Assembly (NCBI GenBank): GCA_013368375.1
Contig: JAACJP010000023.1
Location: 558,001-622,000 of the forward strand
Length of the DNA: 64,000 bases
Direction: 5' to 3'
DNA from: Tricholomella constricta
Lineage: Eukaryota; Basidiomycota; Agaricomycetes; Agaricales; Lyophyllaceae
The notes below the pieces were generated by a model that was not told where the DNA came from, did no database searches, and saw only the letters and a program-made list of their open reading frames with translations. Position 1 is the stretch's first letter. Every line of letters begins with the position of its first letter. Below are positions 1 to 10,483 of the stretch, one piece after another. The translations under genes were made by a program, and so were the position numbers.

Positions 1-782
1 AAAAGGATGCCACCTGGTCACAGAAGAGATCCTTGCCCAGATCCGGCCTGGCCTGGAGGGTATTCAGGCATGTCCTGATACACGGTTGCAGCCGATTGCT
101 CCCTTGACCTAACCGTTTCTCACAGGCGGGCATGCTATTCCTTTTTATGTTAGCCTGTTGAACCATTCTGCGCTTGTTTATGACCTGAAATCTTTATAGA
201 AAACACACATCAGCTGCGTTGACCGTCAACGAAAATTATGACAAAGGTACACACGGAGTCTCTTTTACCTAATTTCGTTGGAGGGTCGCTTGACAATTTA
301 ATTCAAGACGTGCGCAGAGGTAGAGCTTATGTCACTGAAGTCGACCGTCCCGCGTCTGATAATCGCAATCGCTCGATGTCAGATATGGATATGGCTCTTG
401 ATACCATTGTGCCTGAAAGTCTCGATTGGCGTCATATAGATGAAGGGCCAGAGTGAGTGGTCACTATCAAGTTCTCGATGATCATAAGTATATTTGCATC
501 TGGCCGCCCTTTGCATTACAGTGATTCGTGAGTTGTTATTATTGACTCCCACCTATCCACCAGACTAGAATTATCTCACAGTGTCTCGCATACGAAGGCA
601 TCCTTGGTGGGCAGTTCCATTTCGATCCCCATCACCCATGGCAAATTGAATTTAGGCACCTGGCAGGGTCAGTTCTTTCCGACGGACCGCAATGCTTGCT
701 TCTGATGCTTTCTCAAGGAATCTACCTCACAGAATTCAGGCACCTTACGCACACCAGAGTCATTGTTGCGACCATTTTGTAA
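1..782 (+). CDS. YjbQ/UPF0047 family protein, 5' end outside window
   Basis: The reading frame is open at base 1, so the N-terminus lies outside the window. Seven exons can be joined: <1-67, 126-148, 200-246, 308-319, 383-452, 564-667 and 718-782 (stop TAA). The joined frame gives the family landmarks in order: [74 protein letters not shown] and IYLTEFRH. These match the YjbQ fold, a small trimeric protein known in bacteria for weak thiamine-phosphate synthase activity; the role in fungi is unsettled. The first intron (68-125) starts with GC rather than GT, and one exon is only 12 bases long. The family assignment is firm because every conserved block is present; individual splice sites are inferred. 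Confidence 0.88.
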
Positions 783-1213
783 GGGTGCCTCCAAAATCAA
801 GTAATAATAAAAAACACTGACCGACCACTTCGCCCAGGTCGTAAGGGCGATAAATGGTACGTTGCAACAGGACCACAGATGAGGAGTTGCGTTCAATTGT
901 GCCACGCAGATTAGATGACCGACCCTTTTTTTCATCTGCAGGATGTGTACATGTACTCCTGACTATAATGTAGAAGGTTTAAAAGTACTTTTGGAGGCAT
1001 AAGTTTGGGTTTGCATTTCAGTTGCGACGTAACAAAATACTTCCGATTCTGTTTATTATGGTAAAAGCACGTGGGCACGTGAACGTAGCAACTCAAACGG
1101 ACAGCGTCAGTGGTATCGCCCTTCACTCTCTCTCCGAGAACCCCGCCGTCCTTTACAAGTTCTCCTCATACATATAATCCGAGCCCTTGCGTTCACCACC
1201 CGATACCTGGCCA
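783..1213. other. Intergenic, promoter side of the Zn2Cys6 regulator
   Basis: No coding exon is recognisable. The stretch follows the YjbQ stop and precedes the chosen start of the regulator, so it should hold a 3' end and a promoter on the same strand. Open frames here on the minus strand show no domain or plausible splice partners. Confidence 0.4.
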
Positions 1214-4005
1214 ATGCCGAAGACCCCAAGTACGAGCACAAGCCGTCCTGCCCTTCGTAGAAATCAGGTTCGTCCCTATGACCATTTCCGACTTCTTTAG
1301 AACTAAACCACATACAGGCGTGTCGGTCTTGTCGCAGGAGGAAACTAGTATGTTCCCACCGGTCAATCACTGCAGACGCTAACCATACACATAGAAATGT
1401 GATGCTGCTCGACCGCATTGTGGAACCTGTGTCAAGTACGTACACACTTTCGAAACGCCGTCGATATCAATTTATTTCCCTGCAAAGACAATGGGAGACT
1501 TTGGTCAGCGTTCCGGCGCCAGTGGGATATGCGTAAGCAGTTTCTGCTCCTCTCTTGCGATCTCTTGACGCTCCAATGGGCCGATGGCAGACATCCATCA
1601 GAACCGCAATGCTCTTACGATCCAGTAGAGGGATTGACTCTTGCACCTGATACGGATCCGCTGGAGAAAATCAAGCAGCTCGAGGAACAAATTTGTACCT
1701 TCTTGCCCTTTCGTAATTTGACCGTCACTTACGATCCCATGAAAAAGCTCACCTTAAAACTCGTTTATACGAACAAGAAATGGTGTCGCGATCTATTTCT
1801 CCCAACCAGCTTCCTTCCAACCCACTCTTCACAAGCTCTGTATCGCCTCCGTCGATTTCGTCCCGTCTATCGGACATCGGCGGGATCTCTCTGCCGCACG
1901 CATCGTTGTCGATGATGAACCTAGTCGCGCCTGAGAGCCCTGAGAGCCGGTTCCGTAGCCAGAGTCGAACTCCCGAGAACACACTCGCCAATAAACAACC
2001 TGGGACGGCGATTGACCCCCTCATGGATCTACTGTTCCTCGGTTGGAATTCAGATTTACCAGATCCTGCCGCCTTAAACCACTAGTAAGGCAACCATCTT
2101 TCTGTTGCAGCGACCGCACTGATTTGCCTTCGTGTTCAGCATAGAAATTTTCTTCAAATGTGACCCTTGTGGATCAAGAGTGTTGCACCGACCTTCCTTT
2201 ATCGCTTCCATGCATCTTCCTCCAAGAGATCCGGGATTCCCTCACTCTGCCATCTTGCACGCAATAGTTGAGCGCATTTATCGTCAACCTCCCACCGTTA
2301 CTTATACTTCAAAAGTGCGCAGCAGCGTCGCGCTGGTCACCGCAGAACGTTATCACATTACCTGATGGAACTCGACGTGATCAATTTGCTGAATTCCACG
2401 CGAGTAAAACTCGTCAATATATCGACAAAACGATGGCGAGCGGAGAGGACATCTTTTCTGTGATGCAAGCTTGTATTTTACTCTCATGGTACTTTTACCA
2501 GGAAGGCCGGTGGGTGGAAGTGTGGATCTTTGCTGCGTTTCAGACACGGGTTGCTGTGCCGCTACGTCTGAACTATCCTGGAACCTTTTCTACCCACGGC
2601 AACAACTCGCCTGGCGCGTACCTTGCCCCTCCGAAAGACTTGCGGGATTTGGAATCCAGACGCCGGACTTGGTGGATGACCATTCTCTTTGACCGCATTG
2701 CATCTGTTGGTGGTTGGATCCATGCAGTCGACGAACGTGATCTCGGGACTGAACTCCCCTTGCGAACGGAAGATTTTGAATCCGAAGTTAGTGATATGGA
2801 TTTTATCTTGGAGCGCGCCGGTTTGAACCGTCTCTTGTCTTCAGGCGGCCGTACCCAGTAATCCCCAGGACATATCTACACCGGACTTGTTTACGCGGCA
2901 CCCACCCCAGTACACGGACTCTTTCTTGCTTCTCATCAAAGCCGTGATGTTATTCGGAAAGGTTACTGACTTCAATGTCCGGGGCAATCTGCGGGCACCC
3001 ACTGCGCCTAGCAAGAACCAGAATCCATTCTTCCTCGAGGGGTTCAAAGAGTTGGACAAGCTGATTAGCTCCGACTTTTTGCAGAGTCTTCCCCAGATCT
3101 TCAAGAACAATACGGGTGTAACTGACGCGCCGGAGGGGAGTAGACTCGATACAGATCTCTACATGGTCCACATCATCCCCCATGCGTAGGTACTTTTTCC
3201 TTCTGGCTGTTCGAATGATGTAACAACGTACTTGTAGCGCTACAATCACGCTGCACAATCCTTACATTGATTTTACGGATCCCCATTGTATATCCACTGC
3301 GCGCTGTGTAAACTCAGCCCGTTGCATCCTCGGAGCATATTATGTTCTATCGGCGACGTCCCTTGATATCTCACGTCTACACCCCTTTGTCACAGTACGT
3401 TAATTTGCCAATTCTGACGAGTCAAACTAACATGCTGCTTCTAGATCTGCTGGTACCTTGCGGCCGTTGTTCAGATACAATTGTGCAAATACTTTATAGA
3501 AATCAACGACAGTGATCGAGAGTCAACCGTTTGGGGGGAAATCAATGTCTTGAGGTCAGCATACTTTACTTTCAAACTGATCTTTGCATCAAGCTGATTG
3601 GGCCACAGGTTTGCGATGATGGAGTACGGCCGTCGGTCACCGATTGGGAGTAAGGCTTTCATCGGGCTCTTTGTAACTTTTCTAACGAGTTGATTCTCAG
3701 TCCGACAAGAGCGACTCCTCCAAGGGCTTATGAGGGAGATTGTGCGCATGACAGCCCAAAAGCAACCCCTGGAGGTGGGCGTGCCTCTTTATCCCTTTTC
3801 GCACACATCTCTGTTCAGAACCGACGAGCCACCGCGGCCAATTCGTGAAGATGGCGCGGCACCTTTACCCTCCACACTCGAAGAACAAGGAACGTCGCCG
3901 CCTGGCTCTAGTCACATATCGGTTCCTACATCCCACCAGAGGTCGTTATCGTCGGCCCGCAGCTGGCCATTGCACGAGATGTCTGCCTCTCCGCAAGGCG
4001 TCTAG
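1214..4005 (+). CDS. Zn2Cys6 transcription factor with fungal-specific domain
   Basis: This is a nuclear DNA-binding regulator. Exon 1 (1214-1267) encodes MPKTPSTSTSRPALRRNQ and splices to exon 2 (1318-1347), ACRSCRRRKL, then at 1395 to KCDAARPHCGTCVK and at 1591 to HPSEPQCSYDP. Together these give the six cysteines of a binuclear zinc cluster spaced C-2-C-6-C-6-C-2-C-8-C. A short probable dimerisation segment follows (DPLEKIKQLEEQI). The large middle region contains the fungal-specific transcription factor signature: FHASKTRQYIDK, then SRRRTWWMTILFDRIAS with the usual R-R-x-W-W core. The tail is Pro/Ser-rich and ends at 4005. Exons near 1680-1790, and between 3190 and 3720, are inferred from frame changes. 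The target genes cannot be told from sequence. The next gene is convergent, about 100 bases away. Confidence 0.85.
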
Positions 4006-4104
4006 GCTGGACAATTTTTATTTCAAATTTTATGGCGAGGCAACGGACGCGTGTAATAAATGTACAGATAGTATAAACGAACTATATCCGTCGTTGTTTG
4101 TGTA

Positions 4105-4964
4105 TCATTTCATATTTCTCTCTTTCTCCAATAGTTCGTCAAACTTTGCCTGCTCTGCTGCACGATCTTCGGCACGCGTCCTTTCGAAGCCTTCGTTCAT
4201 TGAAGTAGGAGAGGCAGGCACACGCGCCCTCTCATGGTTCTGACGAAGGGCGTCCCAGGAAGAATTGGTGGATGTACGTGAATTGACAGCACGAATCTGA
4301 TCCCATTTACTCGTAGATTTGATAGAAGCAGGGGCGGTGTCTGTTGTGGGTGAGGGGGCTGTGGTATCGCGGGTCATGGGGGGCGTATCTAGGGAGTCAA
4401 ATGAGCTTGGACAGATTGGGGCACCAAAAGAACAGACGGACGAATGGGAGGGGTGTCGGGATCGTGGTCCACGGCCCATTTGCCACCTTGCCTGACGATG
4501 ATGGGGCCAGGCAGAGGGAAGGATCCAGTGTTCTTCTGGATGTTATCCAGGGCCTGCGAGAAGCCTTCAGGGTTTTCAATGGATCGGACGAAGTTGTAGT
4601 GGGCGGAAAGAGACATGACGTGACCGATCAAGAAGCCGCCGAAGGAGGCGGTGGTGAGGAAGAGATAGGTTCTCGTGTTGCTCCAGTTGGGTCTGCGGAC
4701 GGCGTACATAAGGGGGATGCCAAGCAAGCCTCCGACATACTGAAGAAAAGAGTGAGTAGGAGAATGGGAGAGAAGAAGAGGGCAACGCACGCGATAGTGG
4801 CGGTGGAAAGCAGGCAAGAAGTGGGTTGCGGCGTCGTAGTCGTGGGACGAGATGTTTCCGGCATCTCGTTCTGGTGCGAGGAGAGACTGTGTGGTTGTGC
4901 GGGAGGTAAAGGTGTTCTCTATCCAGCGGACGTTGTAGCGAAGGGTCTTGGAGTCGTCGGACAT
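4105..4964 (-). CDS. Conserved fungal small membrane protein
   Basis: The start codon is at 4964 (MSDDSKTLRYNVRWIENTF). One intron around 4740-4797 joins FLPAFHRHYR to YVGGLLGIPLMYAVRRP, and a second of about 40 bases near 4395-4435 changes frame so that the tail reads DTPPMTRDTTAPSP. Two hydrophobic stretches (YVGGLLGIPLMYAV and FLTTASFGGFLIGHVMSL) look like membrane segments. The C-terminal third is polar and Ser/Thr-rich, with SSWDALRQNHERARVP and a charged helix ending DELLEKERNMK. I do not recognise a named family; the WDALR block and charged tail look conserved rather than random. The gene is divergent from the Rho GEF with only 85 bases between start codons, so the two probably share a promoter region. 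Confidence 0.65.
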
Positions 4965-5049
4965 GGCTGTATTGATTGGACTTGTTGTTCTACACGTGCA
5001 AACCCATACTTTGCTTCAAATTTACTCGTATTCTATCCACCCTGCTCCC

Positions 5050-8000
5050 ATGAACCAGCTGGCCTTGGACCACAAACCCCTCCCCCCTCCTGCTCAAGAC
5101 CACTCCCTCCCCTCTCCTCCCCACAATTCCTCCTTCAACCCCCCTCCTCCCCCACCCAAATCACTAGACGACCATCCACACCCTCCCCACCTCGCCAACC
5201 TTCCATCATTTAACTCGTTTGAATCAGGTGCCATCGTCCGTATCCTTCCTTTCTGAACTTCCTCTCAACTCCCATTGTCTATCTCTCTCAGGCCTTGCCC
5301 TTCCCTTGACCCCAACAACCCCTGTCACTCCTTCAAGCCCCTCCATTCCTTCCCCAGATGCCAAGCCACGAAAGTCTAACCCTCTTAACGACCTCATCGA
5401 AACGGAGAAGACCTATGTTGATCAATTAACTGGTATAATTCGCGTCAGTCCCTGCCCGATTCCCCTTGTATCTATCTGTCCGCTCATCACTCCACATATT
5501 CAGAAAGTAGCTGCCGCCTGGTCGCGATCTAATCTTCCGCCCCCCGACTTGGATGCCATGTTCCGCAGCATAGAGGGCGTCTACAAGTCGAACAGATCTT
5601 TTCATTCCGTGCGCCGTCTTTGCTTTCCTTGGTAATCCACTCAGCCTGACTACCTGCCCAGAAATTGAAAGATATCGGAGGAAATCCTTCTTCACCGAAA
5701 GCGCTTGGAGACCTGCTGATGCGATGGGTGTGCAACCGTCTCATCGGTCTCTCTCTTTCTCTTATATAATCGTTTTTCCAGATTGACGATTTAAACGGCC
5801 CTTACACTAATTACTGCGCCAAATATCGATGCGGGTTTGATACATGGGAACCCGTCCAGTCTAACGCGAAGCTTGCCAACATCCTAACTACTTTCTCCTC
5901 TTCGAATCCGCCTCCCACCTCTGCCACTATCTCACACGCGACTCTTCCGCCCACGTGGACTTTGGATGATCTCTTTTTGCTTCCCAAAGCAAGGCTCAAA
6001 TATTACAAGAAGCTTTACGGCCGACTCTTGAAAAGCACGGCACCGGGAAAAAGCGATCACAAGCTGCTGGTTGGAGCTCTGGAAACGCTTGACGGACTCT
6101 TGGGCACCCTTGACAGTCGAAGCTCGATCAAGGTCGGCGAACCATTGTCACTTGCCCCACCAGCTCCTTCGATACAGGAAGCGGAGGAAGATATTGTGAT
6201 CGATCTAAGAACCCAGAGCGTCATCCAACAACAACAAAGCACACAAAACGAGGACTTGCGCTCCAGTGCAGGACCTGCCCTTGGGAGCGAAAGTAGTTCA
6301 GCTCGCGGCAGTAGCGTCTCCGGCGGGTGAGTCAACTATCCTTTCCCATGAGCCACTACGCCTGAGCCGAAATTTTAAAAATAGTGAACGCATGTCCCGC
6401 GAGACGGCCATGACTTCAGTCAGCCGGACGTCATCTTCCACACTCTCTATGCCAATATCTGATCTTGAACGACGACTGTCCACGCAACGAACGCTTGACA
6501 TTTTCACAATGAAGCCCAAAGTACGTTGACAGGTTTGAAAAGACGAGCCTTACCTCAATCATCGCACAGGCTGTCCGTTTGCAAATGGCACCGCCGTCGC
6601 TCACCTTCACTCGTGAAATGAGACTTTCGACGGACGTTGTAATTCGTTTTACGCCCCTGTCTACAGGCGTCGAAGTCGTCCATACCCTTGGCCATATATT
6701 CCTTCTTTCTGATCTCTTTTTGGTATCTGAAAGAATGACTCCCGATGACCGGTCTCAGCATAGATCCGATGGGGCCGATATGTGGCTTTGCTATCCGCCA
6801 CTGGCGGGGAAAGTGTTGCGAGTCTTTGAACTCCCTGATCAGCGTGCGTTACGACTTACCCTTTTTACTCTTGCGGTCCATTGAAATGCGTCCCGGTAGC
6901 CAATGCGTTCAAAGTGACGATCATGAGGAAAGAAACCCTAGTCCTTGAAACCGAATCTTTCGAGGTCCGAAACTCCCTGATGGCGCATTTTAAAGACTGT
7001 ATCGAGTTTTCTCAGTCGCGTAAGTCAATCCATCCCGTGGACTAGACAAACGCTAATATTTCCTTTCGACAGTTCCTCCACCTTCCAAGGTAGCCCCACC
7101 ACCTGTGCCATCCCTCAACGGATTTCCTCGTGCACCACTTGAGCGGAACGCATCCATCCCGCAATCGCACTCTAGCCCCGATAGCAATCACAGCCCAAGT
7201 CTCCCTACGAATAGACCTTCCTCTCCATCGCGCGTCCAACGCCATGACTCTATGGGCGGGTCACCTCGTTCACAGCCGCCTCCCTTTCAAAACCAAGACG
7301 GAAGGGCAGCTGAGGGCATGTCGAGGCTGGTCTTGTCGCCAGAGGCCCAAATACAACAAGGAGCTCAGAGAGTACCCTCGATGCATGATCCACTACCCGG
7401 CCCCATGTATCCCAGAACGTCCTCTTCAGCCCAGCAATTCCCAAATGGACTTCCCAATGGACCAATGCCGATGCATGGACAGCAAGGGCCACCGTTTCAC
7501 AACCCTAGCTTCGGTCATCAAGGTCCATCACGACCTGGGTCAGGCCCTCCTGGTCCTGGTCCTGGTCCTGGTATGGGACCCGGTGGTTATCCTCAACACC
7601 CTCCCACTGGACAATACGGACCACCTCCACCCTTTCAACAACCTTTTAACCCTCACCAACCATATCCTTCAAACCGCCCAGGTCCCTATGGACTTCCGCC
7701 TGGAGTACTCCCGCCCAACGCCTACCCACCACCGCGGCCCCCTTCAGAATTAAGCTTCCAGGGTGGAATGCCAGGCGGAGTTCGTAAAAGCACATCTACA
7801 CGCTCCCTCGCATCCCAATACTCTCATTATGAACAGAACATGGCGCCTCCTGTCCCAGCGTTCCCCGGTGGACATCCTCCTGGCCACTCATTCCTGCCTA
7901 GGAGTAATTCCTACAGCAGCTTGCCGGCTCCACAACCCCGCCCGCTCCTACCATCACTGCAGCCTGCTTCTCGTTCGGTGTCAATGGCCGAACCCTCGTT

Positions 8001-8406
8001 TGATGAACCCAGTCCTCCGGGTTCCCCTGTCGAAGAAACACCCAGGCAGGCTGGACCGGTGACATCTTCAGTTTCTGCGCAGATGAAATGCAAAGTATTC
8101 CTCCAGCAGCAACATTCACAGTGGAAGTCTCTGGGTTCCGCTAAACTGAAACTCTACCGTCAAGATCCAACTAATATCAAGCAACTGGTGGTGGAAGCAG
8201 ACGACAAAAATAAGTCCATCCTCATCTCCACCATCGTTCTGACGGATGGAGTCGAGCGCGTTGGGAAAACGGGCGTTGCCATCGAGTTGAGCGACAAGGG
8301 GGCGCGAACGGGCATCATTTACATGATACAGCTGCGGAACGAAAAGTCTGCTGGGGGGTTATTTGACAGTCTCCTGCAGGGATCTGATAGAGCGGCGAGA
8401 GGATGA
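5050..8406 (+). CDS. Rho guanine nucleotide exchange factor (DH domain)
   Basis: The product should activate a Rho/Cdc42-type GTPase and so act in polarity or wall signalling at the cell cortex. After a Pro-rich head (MNQLALDHKPLPPPAQ), the first conserved helix of a Dbl-homology domain appears: LNDLIETEKTYVDQLTGIIR. Further exons encode VAAAWSRSNLPPPDLDAMF, NGPYTNYCAKYRCGFDTW and LLPKARLKYYKKLYGRLLK. A PH-like region follows (IRFTPLSTGVEVVHTLGHIF, then VTIMRKETLVLETESFEVR). Exon 7077-8406 is a long Pro/Gly/Ser-rich linker with four in-phase CCTGGT repeats at 7549-7572. The last 110 residues form a compact domain (WKSLGSAKLKLYRQDP to MIQLRNEKSAGGLFDSLL) that resembles a PH/RanBD-type beta module, which is an inference. 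At least eight introns are present. Which GTPase it serves is unknown. Confidence 0.82.
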
Positions 8407-8622
8407 ATTTTCTGGACTATTGCATACCTGATAATCAAAGGATAGAATGTACATAGGACGCACCAGTGCCAAACGGACAGCTTCGGACAACGCTCGGCCC
8501 CTTTCATACCCCACTTATATCGCTCGACTTGACTCTCTCTTTCATGGTCTCTTTCGCTACACTACTCTAACCTATTCCAGCTTTGCAATGCTTTCTATTC
8601 AGAATGCTTGATTAATGGCCGT

Positions 8623-10341
8623 CTACGATTCTCTTGTCCTTTCGCAGCATAGTTCTGCTGCCAGCGAAATATGGTCGCTACTGCACACTCCCTTCTGTGG
8701 GAGACCTGGTTCAAGGTCAGCTGTCCTGTGCAGAGAGAGGAGAGCAATAACATCTGAACGTCGGTCAACTGGATCCATCACGAAGACGTAATCTAGGGGA
8801 CAGTCAATTGTCTATTTGAAAATAAAGTTTGGGGCAGCGAACCAAGAACTGTCTTCCAATAATGTGTGTAGCTGGTGTACGCTGGCTCATAGCTTCCGCG
8901 CCTTGAAGGTCCCAAGGCCACTCTACTACCGAACGTTTGTAGACCTGCCAGATCTTTGACTTTGCTTAACCCAAAATCATAGGTGCTCCGGAGCCTTGGT
9001 ATCCGTGAAAAAAACTCTATGAGCTCTGTGGGCGAGAGAAGTCCATCGGCAGGTGTAGCTGCCCGCGCGCTTGTTATCACCCTATCGGGATCTACAGCTT
9101 CTTCTCCGCCTTCTTCCAGGGCAGCCGTGACGGCTCTTGGTACGGTGGGATCGACAGAGAAGTGGACAACATAGGAGGAGAGTAGGCGCTGTTCCTGTTC
9201 AGGGAGTAAGGTGTCGCCGACTAGAAGAGAATATGCGGCGTCGTCTGGCGCGAAGTTGAAGTCTGTTTTCTGCATACATGAGATTGAGTACAAGAGACGG
9301 AGGATGGCGAACTTACCGCCGCTTATTATGCATGGCCAGTGGTTGACTTTGAGCTCTGTTCGGAATCGGGAGGTTTCTCGAACCAATATACCAGCCTGTC
9401 TGGAGCACGAATGCGTCTGATGCGTCTGAAAACGTGATAAAAGATAGTTCGAACCTCGTCCGTTCATATGTATACCTATCCATCCATGAAATAATTGTTT
9501 GTAGGCGAAGGACGGAGGCACATACTTCGGATGCCAAAACAAATGTGTTGTGGCGACTATCACGCCCTCATTCTCTACAGACTTACTCTGGAGTGATACC
9601 AATGAACCAATGTTTTTGGTGTGGAAGCTTTTCCCACAACGTGCGTTCTCATTACCATCGGGACGAACTTCCTCAGCATCATATTGCACAGTCTTGTTCG
9701 ATAGCATGGTGTAAAGCTGTTCCTTGAAGGCTATAAGGCACCCGTGCTTCTTTCCAGGACCAGCAGCATAATGATATGCATACCCTGCATCGTCAAGAGC
9801 TGGAAACAGCTTTTCCAGACGATCCACTTCCTAAAAAACGACGTTGCATGAATGGAAAAGGACGCGCTCCAGGGACGAGTGTACCTGAAGACACAGTATA
9901 TCTGCTTGGGGGGCAAACAGTTCACGATAGAGCATTTGTTCTCTCTGACCAGCTTTCAGGCAATTACTGGTCGGAAACAAGTCTCGGCCTTGAATTGAGT
10001 GTTCGCCGCGTCAAAAGACGCGAAAGCTTAATGGAATCTTGAGGACATACGAACGAGACATTGAGCCAGCAGCTGTTTGCGCGGTATATTAGTTGACGGT
10101 GGTGTTGGGCACAGGAACACGGACGGACATTCCATGTGAGAACCTTGATACGTGGGTTTTGGCTTTGGTTCTTTTGGAAAGATTGAAGTGGTATCCAAGA
10201 CCTTTCGATGATCTTTCCCGCGTCTGGCTCTGGCTGTTTGGGCAAAGCAGCAGCGTTCAATTTCTTTGCCTTGCGTGCTTCAGAAAGAGCTATTTGTTCG
10301 GGGGTCGGCTGAAAACGCTTAGACGCGGTAGTAGAGGCCAT
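8623..10341 (-). CDS. NGL2: Ngl2/Angel-type endonuclease-exonuclease-phosphatase RNA exonuclease
   Basis: This is a CCR4-like nuclease; yeast Ngl2 trims 5.8S rRNA 3' ends. The start MASTTASKRFQPTPEQI at 10341 is preferred over an ATG five codons upstream. The EEP motifs are in order: IKVLTWNV, then QADILCLQEVDR with the metal-binding glutamate, KHGCLIAFKE, VIVATTHLFWHP, GGDFNFAPDDAAY, and the catalytic SDH near the end (VCSSDHISLAAEL). The last exon, from about 8623 to 8793, encodes DYVFVMDPVDRRSDVIALL and stops at 8623. Introns interrupt the motifs: one lies just after CLQ and others follow HPK and ISGG. The gene is convergent with the Rho GEF and divergent from the M16 protease, with about 140 bases between starts. 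A role in rRNA or mRNA 3' trimming is by homology only. Confidence 0.88.
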
Positions 10342-10483
10342 TTTGATATGTTGCATACGGGACGATGAAGAAAAGTAAACTGCGGCGATCGACTAGATTC
10401 AAATGCGGTCGAAATATTAAATGTTTTCCTTGTCACGTGAACATTTTTCTAACTAACGCTCTGGAAGTTGAAGGCTCGTACGC

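Noticed and set aside
4344..5213. Plus-strand open frame of 289 codons
   Set aside because: It lies antisense to the small membrane protein and runs into the promoter and start of the Rho GEF in the wrong register; Gly/Val-rich composition mirrors the opposite strand.
7130..7753. 207-codon plus-strand frame
   Set aside because: It is a +1 shadow of the Pro/Gly linker of the Rho GEF.
9440..9470. A gttcgaacctcg stretch like a tRNA T-arm
   Set aside because: No matching acceptor stem or anticodon arm is found around it, and it lies in an intron region of the Ngl2-like gene.
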